A stretch of DNA of 64,000 nt from Halomonas litopenaei. Its GTDB lineage: Bacteria; Pseudomonadota; Gammaproteobacteria; Pseudomonadales; Halomonadaceae. The stretch covers positions 496,001-560,000 of the forward strand of contig NZ_PXNS01000005.1 in the NCBI RefSeq assembly GCF_003045775.1, in the 5' to 3' direction. This document shows, in pieces, positions 1 to 8,732 of the stretch. Position 1 is the stretch's first letter, and every line of letters begins with the position of its first letter. Made by a program: the position numbers and the translations under genes. Below the pieces are notes generated by a model. The model had not been told where the DNA came from, ran no database searches, and saw nothing but the letters and a program-made list of their open reading frames with translations.

Positions 1-1
1 G

Positions 2-262
2 CGCGGTGGCACCATCGCCTTGAACGGCCTGCCGCCGGGAGACTTTCCGCTTCCGATCTTCGATACCGTGCTCAACGGCATCACCGTGCGTGGCTCCATC
101 GTCGGTACCCGCCAGGACCTTCAGGAGGCGCTGGACTTTGCCGGTGAAGGCAAGGTCAAGGCCACCGTCTCCACCGACCGTCTGGCCAATATCAACGACA
201 TCTTCGGCCGCATGATCGATGGCAAGATCGAGGGCCGAGTCGTGCTCGATATGCAGGGCTAG
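2..262 (+). CDS. adhP: Alcohol dehydrogenase, zinc-type (AdhP-like), 3' end only
   Basis: The last 86 residues of a medium-chain zinc-dependent alcohol dehydrogenase; the gene begins before the window. The readable part is the end of the NAD-binding domain and the C-terminal return to the catalytic domain, with a [16 protein letters not shown] stretch and a final [10 protein letters not shown]. This closely resembles the C-terminus of E. coli AdhP (propanol-preferring, ethanol/acetaldehyde interconversion). The catalytic zinc ligands are outside the window, so substrate cannot be judged. A strong hairpin follows the stop codon. Confidence 0.85.
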   Translation, partial: RGGTIALNGLPPGDFPLPIFDTVLNGITVRGSIVGTRQDLQEALDFAGEGKVKATVSTDRLANINDIFGRMIDGKIEGRVVLDMQG

Positions 263-290
263 GTTGACTGAGCAGCGGCGACCGATACAG

Positions 291-326
291 CAGGGCGGCG
301 ACACCGGGTGTCGCCGCCCTGTCATA
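291..326 (+). terminator. Hairpin terminator after the adhP-like gene
   Basis: A 13-bp perfect stem (292-304 with 308-320) and a 3-nt loop lie 30 bp after the stop codon. The following T-tract is weak, so termination is inferred mainly from stem strength and position. Confidence 0.6.
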
Positions 327-410
327 TGCATGTGATGTCCTTGTCATCCTTGCCTACGCTGGTGTCGCGGCACCATCCATGGCATCTCGAACCCGCAAGG
401 AGCCGACCGC

Positions 411-1244
411 ATGAGTACCGACCATCACGTTCCTCTGGCCCTGGAGGCCGTCATCTTCGACTGGGCCGGGACCCTGGTCGACTTTGGCTCCTTCGCCCCG
501 ACCCAGGTGTTTGTCGAGGTGTTCGCCGAGATCGGTGTGGCCGTAAGCCTCGACGAAGCCCGCGGCCCCATGGGCATGAGCAAGTGGGACCATATCCGCG
601 CCCTGTGCGATCTGCCCGACATCGCCGAGCGTTTTCGTCGGGCCTGTGGCCACTCGCCGAGCGACGAGGACGTCGACGTGCTCTATCGGCGGTTCATGCC
701 GTTGCAGGTGGCCAAGGTGGCCGAGCATTCCGCGCCGATTCCTGGCGCCCTGGAATGTCTCGCGGGGCTGCGTGGAAGAGGGCTAAAGATCGGTTCCTGC
801 TCCGGCTATCCCGCCGAGGTGCTGGCGCCGGTGCGCCGTGCGGCGCGCCAGGCGGGGCTCGAGGTGGACCACGCCGTCGCCGGTGACGAGGTGGTGCGCG
901 GGCGACCCGGGCCGGCCCAGGCGCTGGCCAATGTGGTGGCGCTCGGTATCGGTGATGTGGCGGCTTGCGTCAAGGTCGATGATACCGCTCCCGGCATCGA
1001 GGAGGGGCGCGCCGCCGGCATGTGGTCGGTGGCGGTGACCGATACCGGCAACGCCATGGGACTGGATCTCGAGGGTTACCAAGCGACCGCGCCGGATGCG
1101 CTCGAGCGGCGCCGGCGCCACGTAGCCGAGCGACTGAGCGCCTGTCGTCCCCATTACCTGATCACAAGCGTCGCCGAGCTTGACGGTGTGCTGGATCAGA
1201 TCGCGGCTCGGCTCGCCAGGGGAGAGCGGCCCCAGGCCTCGTGA
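411..1244 (+). CDS. phnX: Phosphonoacetaldehyde hydrolase
   Basis: A HAD-superfamily enzyme that splits phosphonoacetaldehyde into acetaldehyde and phosphate, the second step of 2-aminoethylphosphonate breakdown. The 277-residue length is normal. Motif 1 reads [11 protein letters not shown] with the nucleophile Asp17 and the acid/base position occupied by Ala, as is typical of PhnX. The Schiff-base lysine is in [12 protein letters not shown] (Lys58), and a late [10 protein letters not shown] loop holds the metal-binding acids. The start has a good AAGGAG site 8 nt upstream. The partner transaminase phnW is not in the window. The nearby acetaldehyde-using AdhP relative upstream could be a functional link, but that is inference. 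Confidence 0.93.
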   Translation: MSTDHHVPLALEAVIFDWAGTLVDFGSFAPTQVFVEVFAEIGVAVSLDEARGPMGMSKWDHIRALCDLPDIAERFRRACGHSPSDEDVDVLYRRFMPLQVAKVAEHSAPIPGALECLAGLRGRGLKIGSCSGYPAEVLAPVRRAARQAGLEVDHAVAGDEVVRGRPGPAQALANVVALGIGDVAACVKVDDTAPGIEEGRAAGMWSVAVTDTGNAMGLDLEGYQATAPDALERRRRHVAERLSACRPHYLITSVAELDGVLDQIAARLARGERPQAS

Positions 1245-1247
1245 AGG

Positions 1248-1595
1248 TCAGCTCGTGGAAAAAACGGACAGGTCGAGTGCGTGGCTGTGTCCCAGCCAGA
1301 TGACGCCCTGGGTATGGTCGAAGAGGTCGTCGTCGGTACCCAGATGCACGAAGATGTCCAGCTCGCCTCGGTGGATGGCGAGCCAGGGCACGATCTCGCC
1401 GAAGGCCTCGGCCGCGAAGGATAGCTGGCAGCTCCAGCGCGGATGCGGCCCCACCGGTTGTTGATGAAAACGCCCCACCTGAACGGCAAAGCGCGCCTGG
1501 CATTGCTCGGCCAGGGTCCTGGCCTGGGCAAGCCCTTCGGCATCGTCGTAGTAGAGGTGGGCGTGGTAGTAGCGAATCTGGTCGACGTCGGGCAT
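1248..1595 (-). CDS. DOPA 4,5-dioxygenase family protein
   Basis: A small 115-residue protein with the YYHAHLYYDD opening, a central GPHPRWSCQLSF segment and a late LGHSHALDLSVF segment. These His-rich pieces are the hallmark of the short bacterial proteins related to aromatic ring-opening DOPA 4,5-dioxygenases. Family members form dimers, and their true substrate in bacteria is mostly unknown. The start at 1595 is chosen because an AGGAG site precedes it; the longer frame upstream has no such site. It converges on phnX with only 3 bp between stops. Confidence 0.8.
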   Translation of the reverse strand: MPDVDQIRYYHAHLYYDDAEGLAQARTLAEQCQARFAVQVGRFHQQPVGPHPRWSCQLSFAAEAFGEIVPWLAIHRGELDIFVHLGTDDDLFDHTQGVIWLGHSHALDLSVFSTS

Positions 1596-1702
1596 GGGAC
1601 TCTCCTGGGCGCTCTGCTGATGACGTCGACAAGGATCGCGTCCCTGGCGATGCATGGCAATCGCGGTGTCACGCCCGCCTGCCCACCAGCGTTACATACC
1701 CA

Positions 1703-1726
1703 AGCGGCGGCCCTGGGGCCGCCGCT
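1703..1726. terminator. GC-rich hairpin downstream of betT
   Basis: An 11-bp perfect inverted repeat (1703-1713 and 1716-1726) between betT and the DOPA-dioxygenase-like gene. There is no T-run on either side, so it may be a rho-independent terminator only in a loose sense, or an mRNA 3'-end stabiliser. Confidence 0.35.
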
Positions 1727-1771
1727 GTCACTTGCTCCGGCGTCGTCGGTGACGACCTTGCCGGGTCACGC

Positions 1772-3817
1772 TCAGGGTTCCTGGGTCGTGCCCTGGGGTG
1801 GCTCGCCGATAAAGCCCGGCATGGCCGGCGTCGGCGTGCCCTGGCGGGCGATGGCCAGGAACTGCAGGTGGCGCTCGTACTCGCCGAGCACGTCATCGAT
1901 GACCTGACCCCGGGTGTAGCCATTGAGGTTCTGACCCACGCCGCCTTCGGCCAGATGCACGTCCAGGCGCAGGTAGTAGTCATCGTCCGCCGGCAGGAAG
2001 CTCGGCGTGCGCATGCGATGGGGGCGGACCTGGTAGACAAAGCTCTGCATCGCCTCGAAGTCCACCTGCAGGGTCAGCCGCGGCAGCGGTTCGCCCTCGA
2101 TCTGCTCTTCGCTCAGGGTGGCCGACTGGCCGCGACGCTCGAGCTCCTCGACGAACTGTTTCAGGCCCGGGCGCAGGGCGTGCTCCATGGTCGACTCGGC
2201 ACCGGCGCGGTTGGAGGTGTCCAGCGCCCGATCCAGGCGTTCCTTCCAGTTGCCGCCTTCGCCGCTGGCCGCGACCAGCTTGCGCGCGTCGGCCTTTTCC
2301 TTCTCGGTGCGCAGGGCCCGGGCCAGTCCCACCATGATGGCGAACATCACCAGCGAGAACGGCAGGGCGGTGATCACCACCGCGCTTTGCAGGGCGTCGA
2401 GGCCGCCGGCCATCAGCAGGGCGATGGTAATCAGGCCGATCACCGCCGCCCAGAAGATGCGCAGGCGGATCGGCGCGTCGTGGTTGACGTCGCGCAGAAT
2501 CGAGGTGAAGTTGGCCAGCACCAGGGCGCCGGAGTCCGCCGAGGTAACGAAGAACACCACTCCGAGCAGGGTGACCACCGAGGCGGTGACGCCGATGTAG
2601 GGGTACTGCTCGAGGAAGGTGTAGATGGTGGTCTGGGGAGTGGCCAGCGCCTGCTCGCCGAGCACCGCCAGGCCGTCATTGGCGACCATGTCGATGCCGG
2701 CGTTACCGAAGATCGACATCCACGCCATCATGAAGCCCAGCGGAATCAGCAGGGCGCCAAGGGCGAACTGACGAATGGTGCGCCCGCGCGAGATGCGCGC
2801 CAGAAACAGCCCGACGAAGGGCGTCCAGGCGATCCACCAGCCCCAGAAGAAGATGGTCCACCAGCCTTTCCACTGCTGGGCGTCGCTGCCGGCGAAGGCG
2901 TAGGTGTCGAAGCTCTTGCCGACGAAGCCACTGAGATAGTCGCCGACGTTGAGGACCAGGGCGTTGAGCAGCGCCAGGGTGTCACCCTGGAACAGCACGA
3001 ACAGCAGCAGGGCGGCGGCCAGCAGCATATTGAACTCGGACAGCCGGCGAATGCCCTTCTCGACGCCGGTGACCACCGAGATGGTCGCCAGGATCACCAC
3101 CAGCACGATCAACACCACCTGGGTCGACAGGCTTTCGGGTACGCCGAACATGAAGCTCAGGCCGTAGTTGAGCTGGATGACGCCGATACCGAGGCTGGTG
3201 GCGATGCCGAACACGGTGGAGATCACCGCGGTGATATCGACGGCATTGCCTATGGGGCCGTAGATGCGCTTGCCCAACAGCGGATAGAGGGCGCTGCGGA
3301 TGGCCAGCGGCAGGCGATGGCGATAGCTGAAGTAGGCCAGGGCCATGCCCATCAGCACGTACATGCCCCAGCCGGTCAGGCCCCAGTGGAGGAAGGTCTG
3401 GGGCACCGCCTGCCTAAGGGCGGCGGCGCTTTCCGGGGCCATGTCCGGGGGCGTCAGATAGTGCGACAGCGGCTCGGCCACGCAGAAGAACAGAAGGTCG
3501 ATGCCGATGCCTGCGGCGAACAGCATCGAGGCCCATGACAGCAGCGAGAACTCCGGGCGCGAGTGGTCCGGGCCGAGGCGAATGTTGCCGACCCGGGACA
3601 GGCTGATGACCAGCACGAACACCAGATAGGCCACGGCGGCCAGCATGTAGTACCAGCCGAAGGTGTCGTTGACCCAGGCAAGACCGCTGTCGAACAGGGC
3701 ACCGGCCCGTTCGGTGAAGGTCATGGTGAAGAACAGAAAGACCACGATGCCGGCTACCGCGCCGTGAAAGACGACGGGGTTGAGGCGATCGCGGGAGGCG
3801 CTCTCGTGATGTGACAT
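1772..3817 (-). CDS. betT: BCCT-family choline transporter, BetT type
   Basis: A 681-residue BCCT carrier with about 12 membrane helices and a cytoplasmic C-terminal extension of roughly 170 residues, the layout and length of E. coli BetT. The glycine-rich segment of helix 3 reads AAGIGIDLLFFCVAEPLSHY rather than GMGIG, which in this family goes with proton-coupled choline uptake rather than sodium-coupled betaine uptake. The WWIAWTPFVGLFLARISRGRT signature on helix 8 is intact. Choline imported here would normally be oxidised to glycine betaine by BetA/BetB, but no betIBA genes are in the window. Two palindromes resembling BetI operators lie 110-260 bp upstream. Confidence 0.92.
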   Translation of the reverse strand: MSHHESASRDRLNPVVFHGAVAGIVVFLFFTMTFTERAGALFDSGLAWVNDTFGWYYMLAAVAYLVFVLVISLSRVGNIRLGPDHSRPEFSLLSWASMLFAAGIGIDLLFFCVAEPLSHYLTPPDMAPESAAALRQAVPQTFLHWGLTGWGMYVLMGMALAYFSYRHRLPLAIRSALYPLLGKRIYGPIGNAVDITAVISTVFGIATSLGIGVIQLNYGLSFMFGVPESLSTQVVLIVLVVILATISVVTGVEKGIRRLSEFNMLLAAALLLFVLFQGDTLALLNALVLNVGDYLSGFVGKSFDTYAFAGSDAQQWKGWWTIFFWGWWIAWTPFVGLFLARISRGRTIRQFALGALLIPLGFMMAWMSIFGNAGIDMVANDGLAVLGEQALATPQTTIYTFLEQYPYIGVTASVVTLLGVVFFVTSADSGALVLANFTSILRDVNHDAPIRLRIFWAAVIGLITIALLMAGGLDALQSAVVITALPFSLVMFAIMVGLARALRTEKEKADARKLVAASGEGGNWKERLDRALDTSNRAGAESTMEHALRPGLKQFVEELERRGQSATLSEEQIEGEPLPRLTLQVDFEAMQSFVYQVRPHRMRTPSFLPADDDYYLRLDVHLAEGGVGQNLNGYTRGQVIDDVLGEYERHLQFLAIARQGTPTPAMPGFIGEPPQGTTQEP

Positions 3818-3926
3818 GCACGTGCTCCCTCGAGGATGAAGTGAGACAGAGCCTGCCCGGCGAGGCTATCGCCGTTCTCCACGATGCCATCCTGGCATCC
3901 TGATGCTGCTTCCGTGAGCGTTACGC

Positions 3927-3960
3927 CATTTTGTTAATTGACCGACCAATTAACAAAATG
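3927..3960. promoter_or_regulatory. Perfect inverted repeat upstream of betT (BetI-like operator 1)
   Basis: A 14-bp perfect inverted repeat, CATTTTGTTAATTG and its complement, with a 6-nt spacer. Its core reads ATTGACCGACCAAT, sharing the ATTGA-CG-CAAT frame of the second palindrome at 4062. It lies 110 bp upstream of betT. A BetI (TetR-family) operator is an inference from recall of the BetI consensus and from the choline transporter downstream. Confidence 0.6.
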
Positions 3961-4052
3961 ATGATGGCGGAGTGGCCGAGTCGTGGCTCGGCACCTGTTG
4001 GCGGCTCTTGCGAAGGGTCTGGGTGACCCACCGCGGCCAGGGGCGCGCGGTT

Positions 4053-4080
4053 ATTTTATTGATTGAACGTTCAATAAAAT
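4053..4080. promoter_or_regulatory. Palindrome upstream of betT (BetI-like operator 2)
   Basis: Contains the perfect 14-bp palindrome ATTGAACGTTCAAT (4062-4075) and an overlapping pair of 10-bp arms, ATTTTATTGA and TCAATAAAAT. The core matches what I recall of the BetI operator consensus. It is AT-rich in a GC-rich background and centred about 250 bp upstream of betT, so it may also overlap a promoter. Confidence 0.6.
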
Positions 4081-4137
4081 ACAGAGATGGGGAGCATCTT
4101 TCAACCCGAGGGGGAGAAACGGCGGGCAGGGGGCGCA

Positions 4138-4171
4138 CGAAAACGCCATGCCCGAGGCTCGGACATGGCGT
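4138..4171 (-). terminator. Intrinsic terminator after the Spy-like gene
   Basis: Read on the minus strand, an 8-bp ACGCCATG stem closed further by CCGAG/CTCGG is followed by TTTT. It lies 63 bp beyond the stop of the Spy-like gene and would shield betT from read-through. Confidence 0.7.
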
Positions 4172-4233
4172 GTTGGTACAGGGCTTTCTGGTCCCCCGGA
4201 GCAGCGCCTATGGCCGAACCGGTGGCGTCAATA

Positions 4234-4860
4234 TCAGGCCTCGGGGGCGTGATGCTTGTCGTGACCATGAGCGCGGTGCTCACCCGGACCACCGCGGGGG
4301 TGGTCGCCGTGGCCCGGCATCATGGTGTGCTTCAGTTCACGCAGCTGGCGCTCGTCGAGGATCTCGGCCAGCTGGTCACGGGTGGAGGACATCAGTTCGC
4401 GCCAGGCGTCATGACGGGCTTCGGGGTTCTCGAAGTCCTGGGCCTTCAGCGCTTCGGCGCCTTCCTTGAAAGATTCGCGAGCGGCGTTGAAGGCGTCGCG
4501 CTCGTCGTCGGACAGCTCCCACTTGTCGACCAGGGCGTTGATGCGCTCCTCGCGCAGCTCGTGGCGGGCACGTTCGAGGGCGGCGACACCGTCTTCACCG
4601 AGGATCTCCATGCGCTGCTCGCGGAAATCGTCGTTGAGTTCCTTGACCTCCTGACGGTGCTCCATGGCGGCCTGCTTCAGGGCTTCGCGGGTCTCGGCGT
4701 CGATGCCGGCGCGGTCGAACAGCTCGGCGCGCATCTCGCCCCCTTCGTGGCGCGGGCCTTCGGGGCGGTCGGGCGAGGCCGTCGCGGTCATGGCGACCGG
4801 CAGCAGGGCGGCAGAGACAGCGGCGGACAGCAGGGCCTTGCGGGCAAATGTCATTTTCAT
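4234..4860 (-). CDS. Spy/CpxP-like periplasmic protein with His-rich tail
   Basis: A 208-residue secreted protein. It has a clear signal peptide (MKMTFARKAL then an Ala-rich core, cleavage after about ATAS) and a highly charged, almost wholly helical middle with repeated DxRxQRMEIL- and LSDDER-like turns, as in the Spy/CpxP/ZraP chaperone group. The end is a tail rich in His, Gly and Asp (GHGDHPRGGPGEHRAHGHDK). The LTxxQ motif is only approximate (ILDERQLREL). A role in periplasmic folding stress or metal binding is inferred. The tail would suit Zn, Cu or Ni binding, as in ZraP. BaeSR, which controls spy in E. coli, is encoded 5 kb away. Confidence 0.65.
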   Translation of the reverse strand: MKMTFARKALLSAAVSAALLPVAMTATASPDRPEGPRHEGGEMRAELFDRAGIDAETREALKQAAMEHRQEVKELNDDFREQRMEILGEDGVAALERARHELREERINALVDKWELSDDERDAFNAARESFKEGAEALKAQDFENPEARHDAWRELMSSTRDQLAEILDERQLRELKHTMMPGHGDHPRGGPGEHRAHGHDKHHAPEA

Positions 4861-5139
4861 GGGTCGACTTCCTTCAGCGTTGATGCCTCGTCACAGGACG
4901 TGGCGTTATGGCGGGCGATGCCCTTGTTGACGTGATCCATCTTGACCCTGGCTCGTGCAAGGCTGATGCAGCCAATGTGCAGAGAAGCGGCAAGCGCAGA
5001 CGAGTTTGTGCAACGCAGGGTTCGAATTTTCGGCGGGGCAGTGCAACCGCGGCCGAGGAATCGGCGCCGGTGAAATTTTCTTCAATACCGAAGGGCGTCA
5101 TCGCGTCAGCCTGAAACGCCATCCTGTGAGGCATGTGTG

Positions 5140-5736
5140 ATGACGTTTTCTCTGGAAGAACTGCTGGCGATCTTCGCCTTCTCGCTGGTGGCCTCGATAT
5201 CGCCGGGCCCGGTCAACCTGCTGATCCTGTCCACCGGAGTGGGTCACGGCTGGCGCCGAGCGATGCCCCTGGTGGTGGGTGCCAGCGGCGGTTTCACCCT
5301 GCTGCTGGGCCTGCTCGCCGCGGGGCTCGGGAGTGTCTGGCTGGCGCTGCCCGGGCTTCAGTGGCTGGTGCGCCTGGCGGGCCTGAGCTTTGTGGCCTGG
5401 CTGGCCTGGCGACTGTTGACGGACGCAGGCGACTGGGGCACGGACCAGCGGCGCGAACCGCCGGGTCCCGCCAGCGGCGCGCTGATGCAGTGGCTCAACC
5501 CCAAGGCCTGGATCGCCTCGTTGGCAGGGTTGGGACTGTTCACGGCGGGACGGGAAAGCGTCGATATCGCGCTGTTCACTCTGGTCTGGGGCAGCGTCTG
5601 TCTGGCGAGCGCCATCGGCTGGGCATGGCTCGGTGGACACGCCCGGGGCTGGCTGTCGTGCGAGGCAAGACGGCGGGGCCTCCAGCGCCTGCTGGCGGCC
5701 TTGCTGATTTGCAGCGGCGCGCTGATGCTGCTGTGA
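5140..5736 (+). CDS. LysE/RhtB-family amino-acid exporter
   Basis: A 198-residue inner-membrane protein with about six hydrophobic segments and the family signature SISPGPVNLLILSTGVGHGW near residue 20. The region GASGGFTLLLGLLAAGLG and the later ALMQWLNPKAWIASLAGLG segment (the conserved NPK) are typical. LysE/RhtB proteins export basic or neutral amino acids and analogues; the substrate here is not predictable. ATG at 5140 is preferred over the GTG at 5137 because of the GAGG upstream. It converges on an AraC regulator that probably controls it. Confidence 0.9.
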   Translation: MTFSLEELLAIFAFSLVASISPGPVNLLILSTGVGHGWRRAMPLVVGASGGFTLLLGLLAAGLGSVWLALPGLQWLVRLAGLSFVAWLAWRLLTDAGDWGTDQRREPPGPASGALMQWLNPKAWIASLAGLGLFTAGRESVDIALFTLVWGSVCLASAIGWAWLGGHARGWLSCEARRRGLQRLLAALLICSGALMLL

Positions 5737-5763
5737 GGCAGCTTGCGGGCACCGGTCCGACGG

Positions 5764-6687
5764 TCAGGCGCGCTGCTCAAGGTGCTGAATCTGACCCTTC
5801 AACGGGCCTGGCATCTGACCTTTCAACGGGCCTGGCATCTGACCCTGCATATGACCCAGCATCTGGCCCTGGATATAGTGCCCCGGAGTGGTGGCCAGCA
5901 GCTTCTTGAAGGTGCGTTGCAGGTGCGCCTGGTCGGCGAAACCGCAGTCGTTGGCGACCGCAGCGATGGGATCGCCCCGTCGCAGTCGTTGCCTGGCATG
6001 ACGCACGCGCAGGTCGATCAGTGCCGCATGGGGGGTGGTGGCATAGTGACGTCGAAAGCCCGAAATCAGGCTGGTGGCGCGGCACTCGGCGGCGGCGCAA
6101 AGATCGTCCAGGCGCAGCTCTTGCTGCCAGTCGTCGTGAAGCCGCTCCCAGGCGCGCACCAGTCGCTCGGGAGGCGCGCCGTGTTCTGCCTCGCCTTGCG
6201 CCGGCAGGTCGAGCAGGCCTGTCAGGCGCTCGGCGAGCCGCTCAAGCACGGTCTCGCGCTCAAGCAGGCTGGCATCCCCATCGGCAAGGGCGCCGGTGGC
6301 GACGCGGATGGCTTGGTGAAGGTGGGCGTCTTGCGTCGTCAGTGCCGAGAACACCGCGCCGTCATCGCCGTCGAGGCCGCAGCGCTCGGTCAGCCAGGCG
6401 CTGTCCAGGTAGAGCATGTCATAGCCCCAGTCTCGCTCGCTCAAGGCGTTGCAGGCGTGGACATCGCCGGGGTTGATCAGCACCACGTCTCCCTGGCGTA
6501 CCTCGAGGGTACGGTGGCGGTTGAGGAAGCTCGAGTGGCCCTGGACGATCGCGCCCAGCGAGTGGGTGTCGTGGCTGTGGGGCGCGTGGCTTAGCCGGTG
6601 CCCGCCCCTGACTCGGCGCGCCTCGACCTGGGGCATCCGCGGGTCGCGCAGGTAGCGGGAAAAGGTGGCAGCGATCCTGGGGGGCAT
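5764..6687 (-). CDS. AraC-family regulator with cupin sensor domain
   Basis: A 307-residue regulator with an N-terminal cupin domain (HSHDTHSLGAIVQGHS, then VVLINPGDVHACN) and a C-terminal AraC double helix-turn-helix (LDDLCAAAECRATSLISGF; AAVANDCGFADQAHLQRTFK). The start at 6687 has an AGGAAG site 7 nt upstream; the longer frame to 6870 does not. This pairing of a cupin-AraC protein with a LysE exporter is common, and control of the adjacent exporter is the natural inference. The last 40 residues are odd: MPGPLKGQ occurs twice with a third degenerate copy, coded by a 24-bp tandem repeat. Confidence 0.88.
   Translation of the reverse strand: MPPRIAATFSRYLRDPRMPQVEARRVRGGHRLSHAPHSHDTHSLGAIVQGHSSFLNRHRTLEVRQGDVVLINPGDVHACNALSERDWGYDMLYLDSAWLTERCGLDGDDGAVFSALTTQDAHLHQAIRVATGALADGDASLLERETVLERLAERLTGLLDLPAQGEAEHGAPPERLVRAWERLHDDWQQELRLDDLCAAAECRATSLISGFRRHYATTPHAALIDLRVRHARQRLRRGDPIAAVANDCGFADQAHLQRTFKKLLATTPGHYIQGQMLGHMQGQMPGPLKGQMPGPLKGQIQHLEQRA
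5791..5862. repeat. 24-bp tandem repeat in the 3' end of the AraC gene
   Basis: Units at 5791-5814 and 5815-5838 differ at one base; a degenerate third unit is at 5839-5862. They code for the repeated octapeptide MPGPLKGQ at the extreme C-terminus, beyond the DNA-binding domain. Confidence 0.85.
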
Positions 6688-6978
6688 GACGGTCTTCCTG
6701 GCAAGACGCCGTGGCTGCGCCGAGGTCTTCACTCTCGTCGATCCTGGGATGCCAGGCAAGAGACGCCTGCGCTGGATCAAGGGAGAGGGGAGTTTGTCAG
6801 GCATTTTTGGCGTCACAACCCTTGGCGAGGCCAAAGCCTGATAGCCGTCAACGAGGCCCGCGGGGGGCATTGTTAAGGTCTGTCATCTTTTTTCAAGGCG
6901 CGCTGTCAATTCGACGAACGGTCAGGGGGACTTGGCTCGGCGTCGGACAGCAGCGTCACCTCAGACATCGAGATCCTC

Positions 6979-8502
6979 ATGACAGACACCGTGACGTCCA
7001 CCCGGGAGGCCGGCGAGGCCCCCAGCTATCGCGAGATGCACCGCGATGCCAGCGAATTTGCCAGCCGTTCCGACTACCTCGAGCATGAACTCAAGATCAT
7101 GCGTCCCCGGCGCTATGGTCTTAATCTGATCGGCCGGGACTTCCACTTCGAACTCGAAGACCTGGTACCGGCGATTGCCGGCACCATCGGCATCATCGCC
7201 ATGTACTCGGCGGTGATGATGTCCTGGGCCAATGGCCTGTCCGCCGCCTGGCCCGATGTCACCCTGGGGCGCGAGTTCGCCATCGCCGTCTCGCGACTGG
7301 AGATGCTGCTGCCGGTCCTGCTGTTCTGCGTGCTGGGCTCGGGTATCTTCAATCCGCGTGCCAACCTGGCCGGCAATCACGGCCCGATGATTCCGCTGAT
7401 CGCCAGCATGGCCCTTGCCGGTGCCCACCCGCTGGCCCTGGCGCTGTGGATCTGCGCCTTTGGCCTCGGCCTTTCCTGGGTCAAGGGCGGCTCGCGCCTG
7501 GTCAACCTGACCTCCCAGGGCACCGCCGGTGGCCTGCTGATCTTCCTCGGTTTTTCCGGCGCCATGAGCCAGATCGGTAGCCTCAAGGCGTGGGGCATGG
7601 GGCTCGAGGGCCAGATGGGTTACGTCGCCCTGGTGGTGCTGGCGGTCAATATCCTGCTGTACGCCGTGCTGGCGCGGCTGGGCAAGCGCTGGCTGGCGAT
7701 TCCCGCCTGCGCGGTCACCGGCCTGGTGGTGGCGCTGGCGCTGGGTGCGGGCTTCGATCTCGAGTTCACCACCGAGACCGGCCTGCCGCCGCTCAGCCCG
7801 AGCTACTGGTGGGGCAGCACCGGCCAGGGCTGGATGCTGGGGCTGCCGAACATGCAGCACTTCATCGCCTCGCTGCCGTTCGCGATCCTGGCGGTTGCCA
7901 TGTGGTCACCGGACTTTCTCGGTCATCGCATCTTCCAGGAGATGAACTATCCCAAGGGTACCGACCGGGTGTTGATGGACGTCGACGACACCATGACGAT
8001 GTGCTCGCTGCGTCAGGTGGTCGGCACCGCCCTCGGCGGTGGCAATATCACCTCGTCCTGGGGCACCTACATGATCCCGGCGGCCATCGCCAAGCGGCCG
8101 ATTCCCGCCGGCGCCATTTTGCTGGGGCTGTTGACCATCGCCATCGCCATCCTCGGCTTCCCCATGGACGTGGCGGTGTGGCCGCCGGTGATGTGCGTGG
8201 CGCTTTTGGTCGGAGTCTTCCTGCCGATGCTTGAGGCCGGCGTGCAAATGATCAAGGAAAGCCGCGACGCCCAGGCCGCCGGCGTTTGCCTGTTCGCCGC
8301 GGCGGTCACCAACCCGGTGCTGGCCTGGGCGGTGACCATGCTGCTCGACAACAACGGCTGGATCGGTGATCGCGAACGCGCCACTCGGCTGTCGCTGGCC
8401 GACCGCCTGATCATCCCCGCCTCGGTGCTGGCGGTGTGTCTGTTCGCCATGCTGGCGGTGGGCATGTTCGAGGGGCAGTACGGGATTCCCGCGCTGTTCT
8501 AG
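6979..8502 (+). CDS. Putative membrane permease, DUF3360-like
   Basis: A 507-residue inner-membrane protein. A hydrophilic N-terminal 65 residues (SYREMHRDASEFASRSDYLEHEL) precedes about 12 hydrophobic segments. I believe this is the DUF3360 family of gammaproteobacteria, which looks distantly like the xanthine/uracil or sulfate permease fold; no substrate is established. Conserved-looking polar loops are GSGIFNPRANLAGNHGPMIP, VKGGSRLVNLTSQGTAGG and DVDDTMTMCSLRQVVGTALGGGN, which may line a transport path. It is transcribed away from the AraC gene with 291 bp between them and is followed by a strong terminator, so it is a single-gene unit. Confidence 0.6.
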   Translation: MTDTVTSTREAGEAPSYREMHRDASEFASRSDYLEHELKIMRPRRYGLNLIGRDFHFELEDLVPAIAGTIGIIAMYSAVMMSWANGLSAAWPDVTLGREFAIAVSRLEMLLPVLLFCVLGSGIFNPRANLAGNHGPMIPLIASMALAGAHPLALALWICAFGLGLSWVKGGSRLVNLTSQGTAGGLLIFLGFSGAMSQIGSLKAWGMGLEGQMGYVALVVLAVNILLYAVLARLGKRWLAIPACAVTGLVVALALGAGFDLEFTTETGLPPLSPSYWWGSTGQGWMLGLPNMQHFIASLPFAILAVAMWSPDFLGHRIFQEMNYPKGTDRVLMDVDDTMTMCSLRQVVGTALGGGNITSSWGTYMIPAAIAKRPIPAGAILLGLLTIAIAILGFPMDVAVWPPVMCVALLVGVFLPMLEAGVQMIKESRDAQAAGVCLFAAAVTNPVLAWAVTMLLDNNGWIGDRERATRLSLADRLIIPASVLAVCLFAMLAVGMFEGQYGIPALF

Positions 8503-8520
8503 ATAGGCCGCAAGTGCCAT

Positions 8521-8555
8521 ACGCAAGAGGCCGCCCTTGGGCGGCCTCTTGCGTT
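8521..8555. terminator. Strong hairpin terminator after the DUF3360-like gene
   Basis: A 16-bp perfect stem (8521-8536 with 8539-8554) starting 18 bp after the stop codon. The arms begin ACGCAAGAGG. The trailing T-tract is short. Confidence 0.75.
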
Positions 8556-8732
8556 ATCGGTGAGTCGGTCGAGACACTTAGCCGACCGGCTTGCTTGGTG
8601 CTGGCGACTGAATCTTCGGGCCTACCGTCAGTCGACGTGAAACAGATAGAAGGGGCTCTCGATTACGGCCATGGCAGCGTGACAGAGGGCACAACGTGAT
8701 ATATGGCGGCCCCCTGAGTACGGTGCTCGATT

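Noticed and set aside
1868..3538. 556-residue open frame on the plus strand opposite betT
   Set aside because: It is antisense to a well-recognised transporter and its composition (Gln, His, Gly, Asp rich) is the usual reverse-complement shadow of hydrophobic GC-rich genes.
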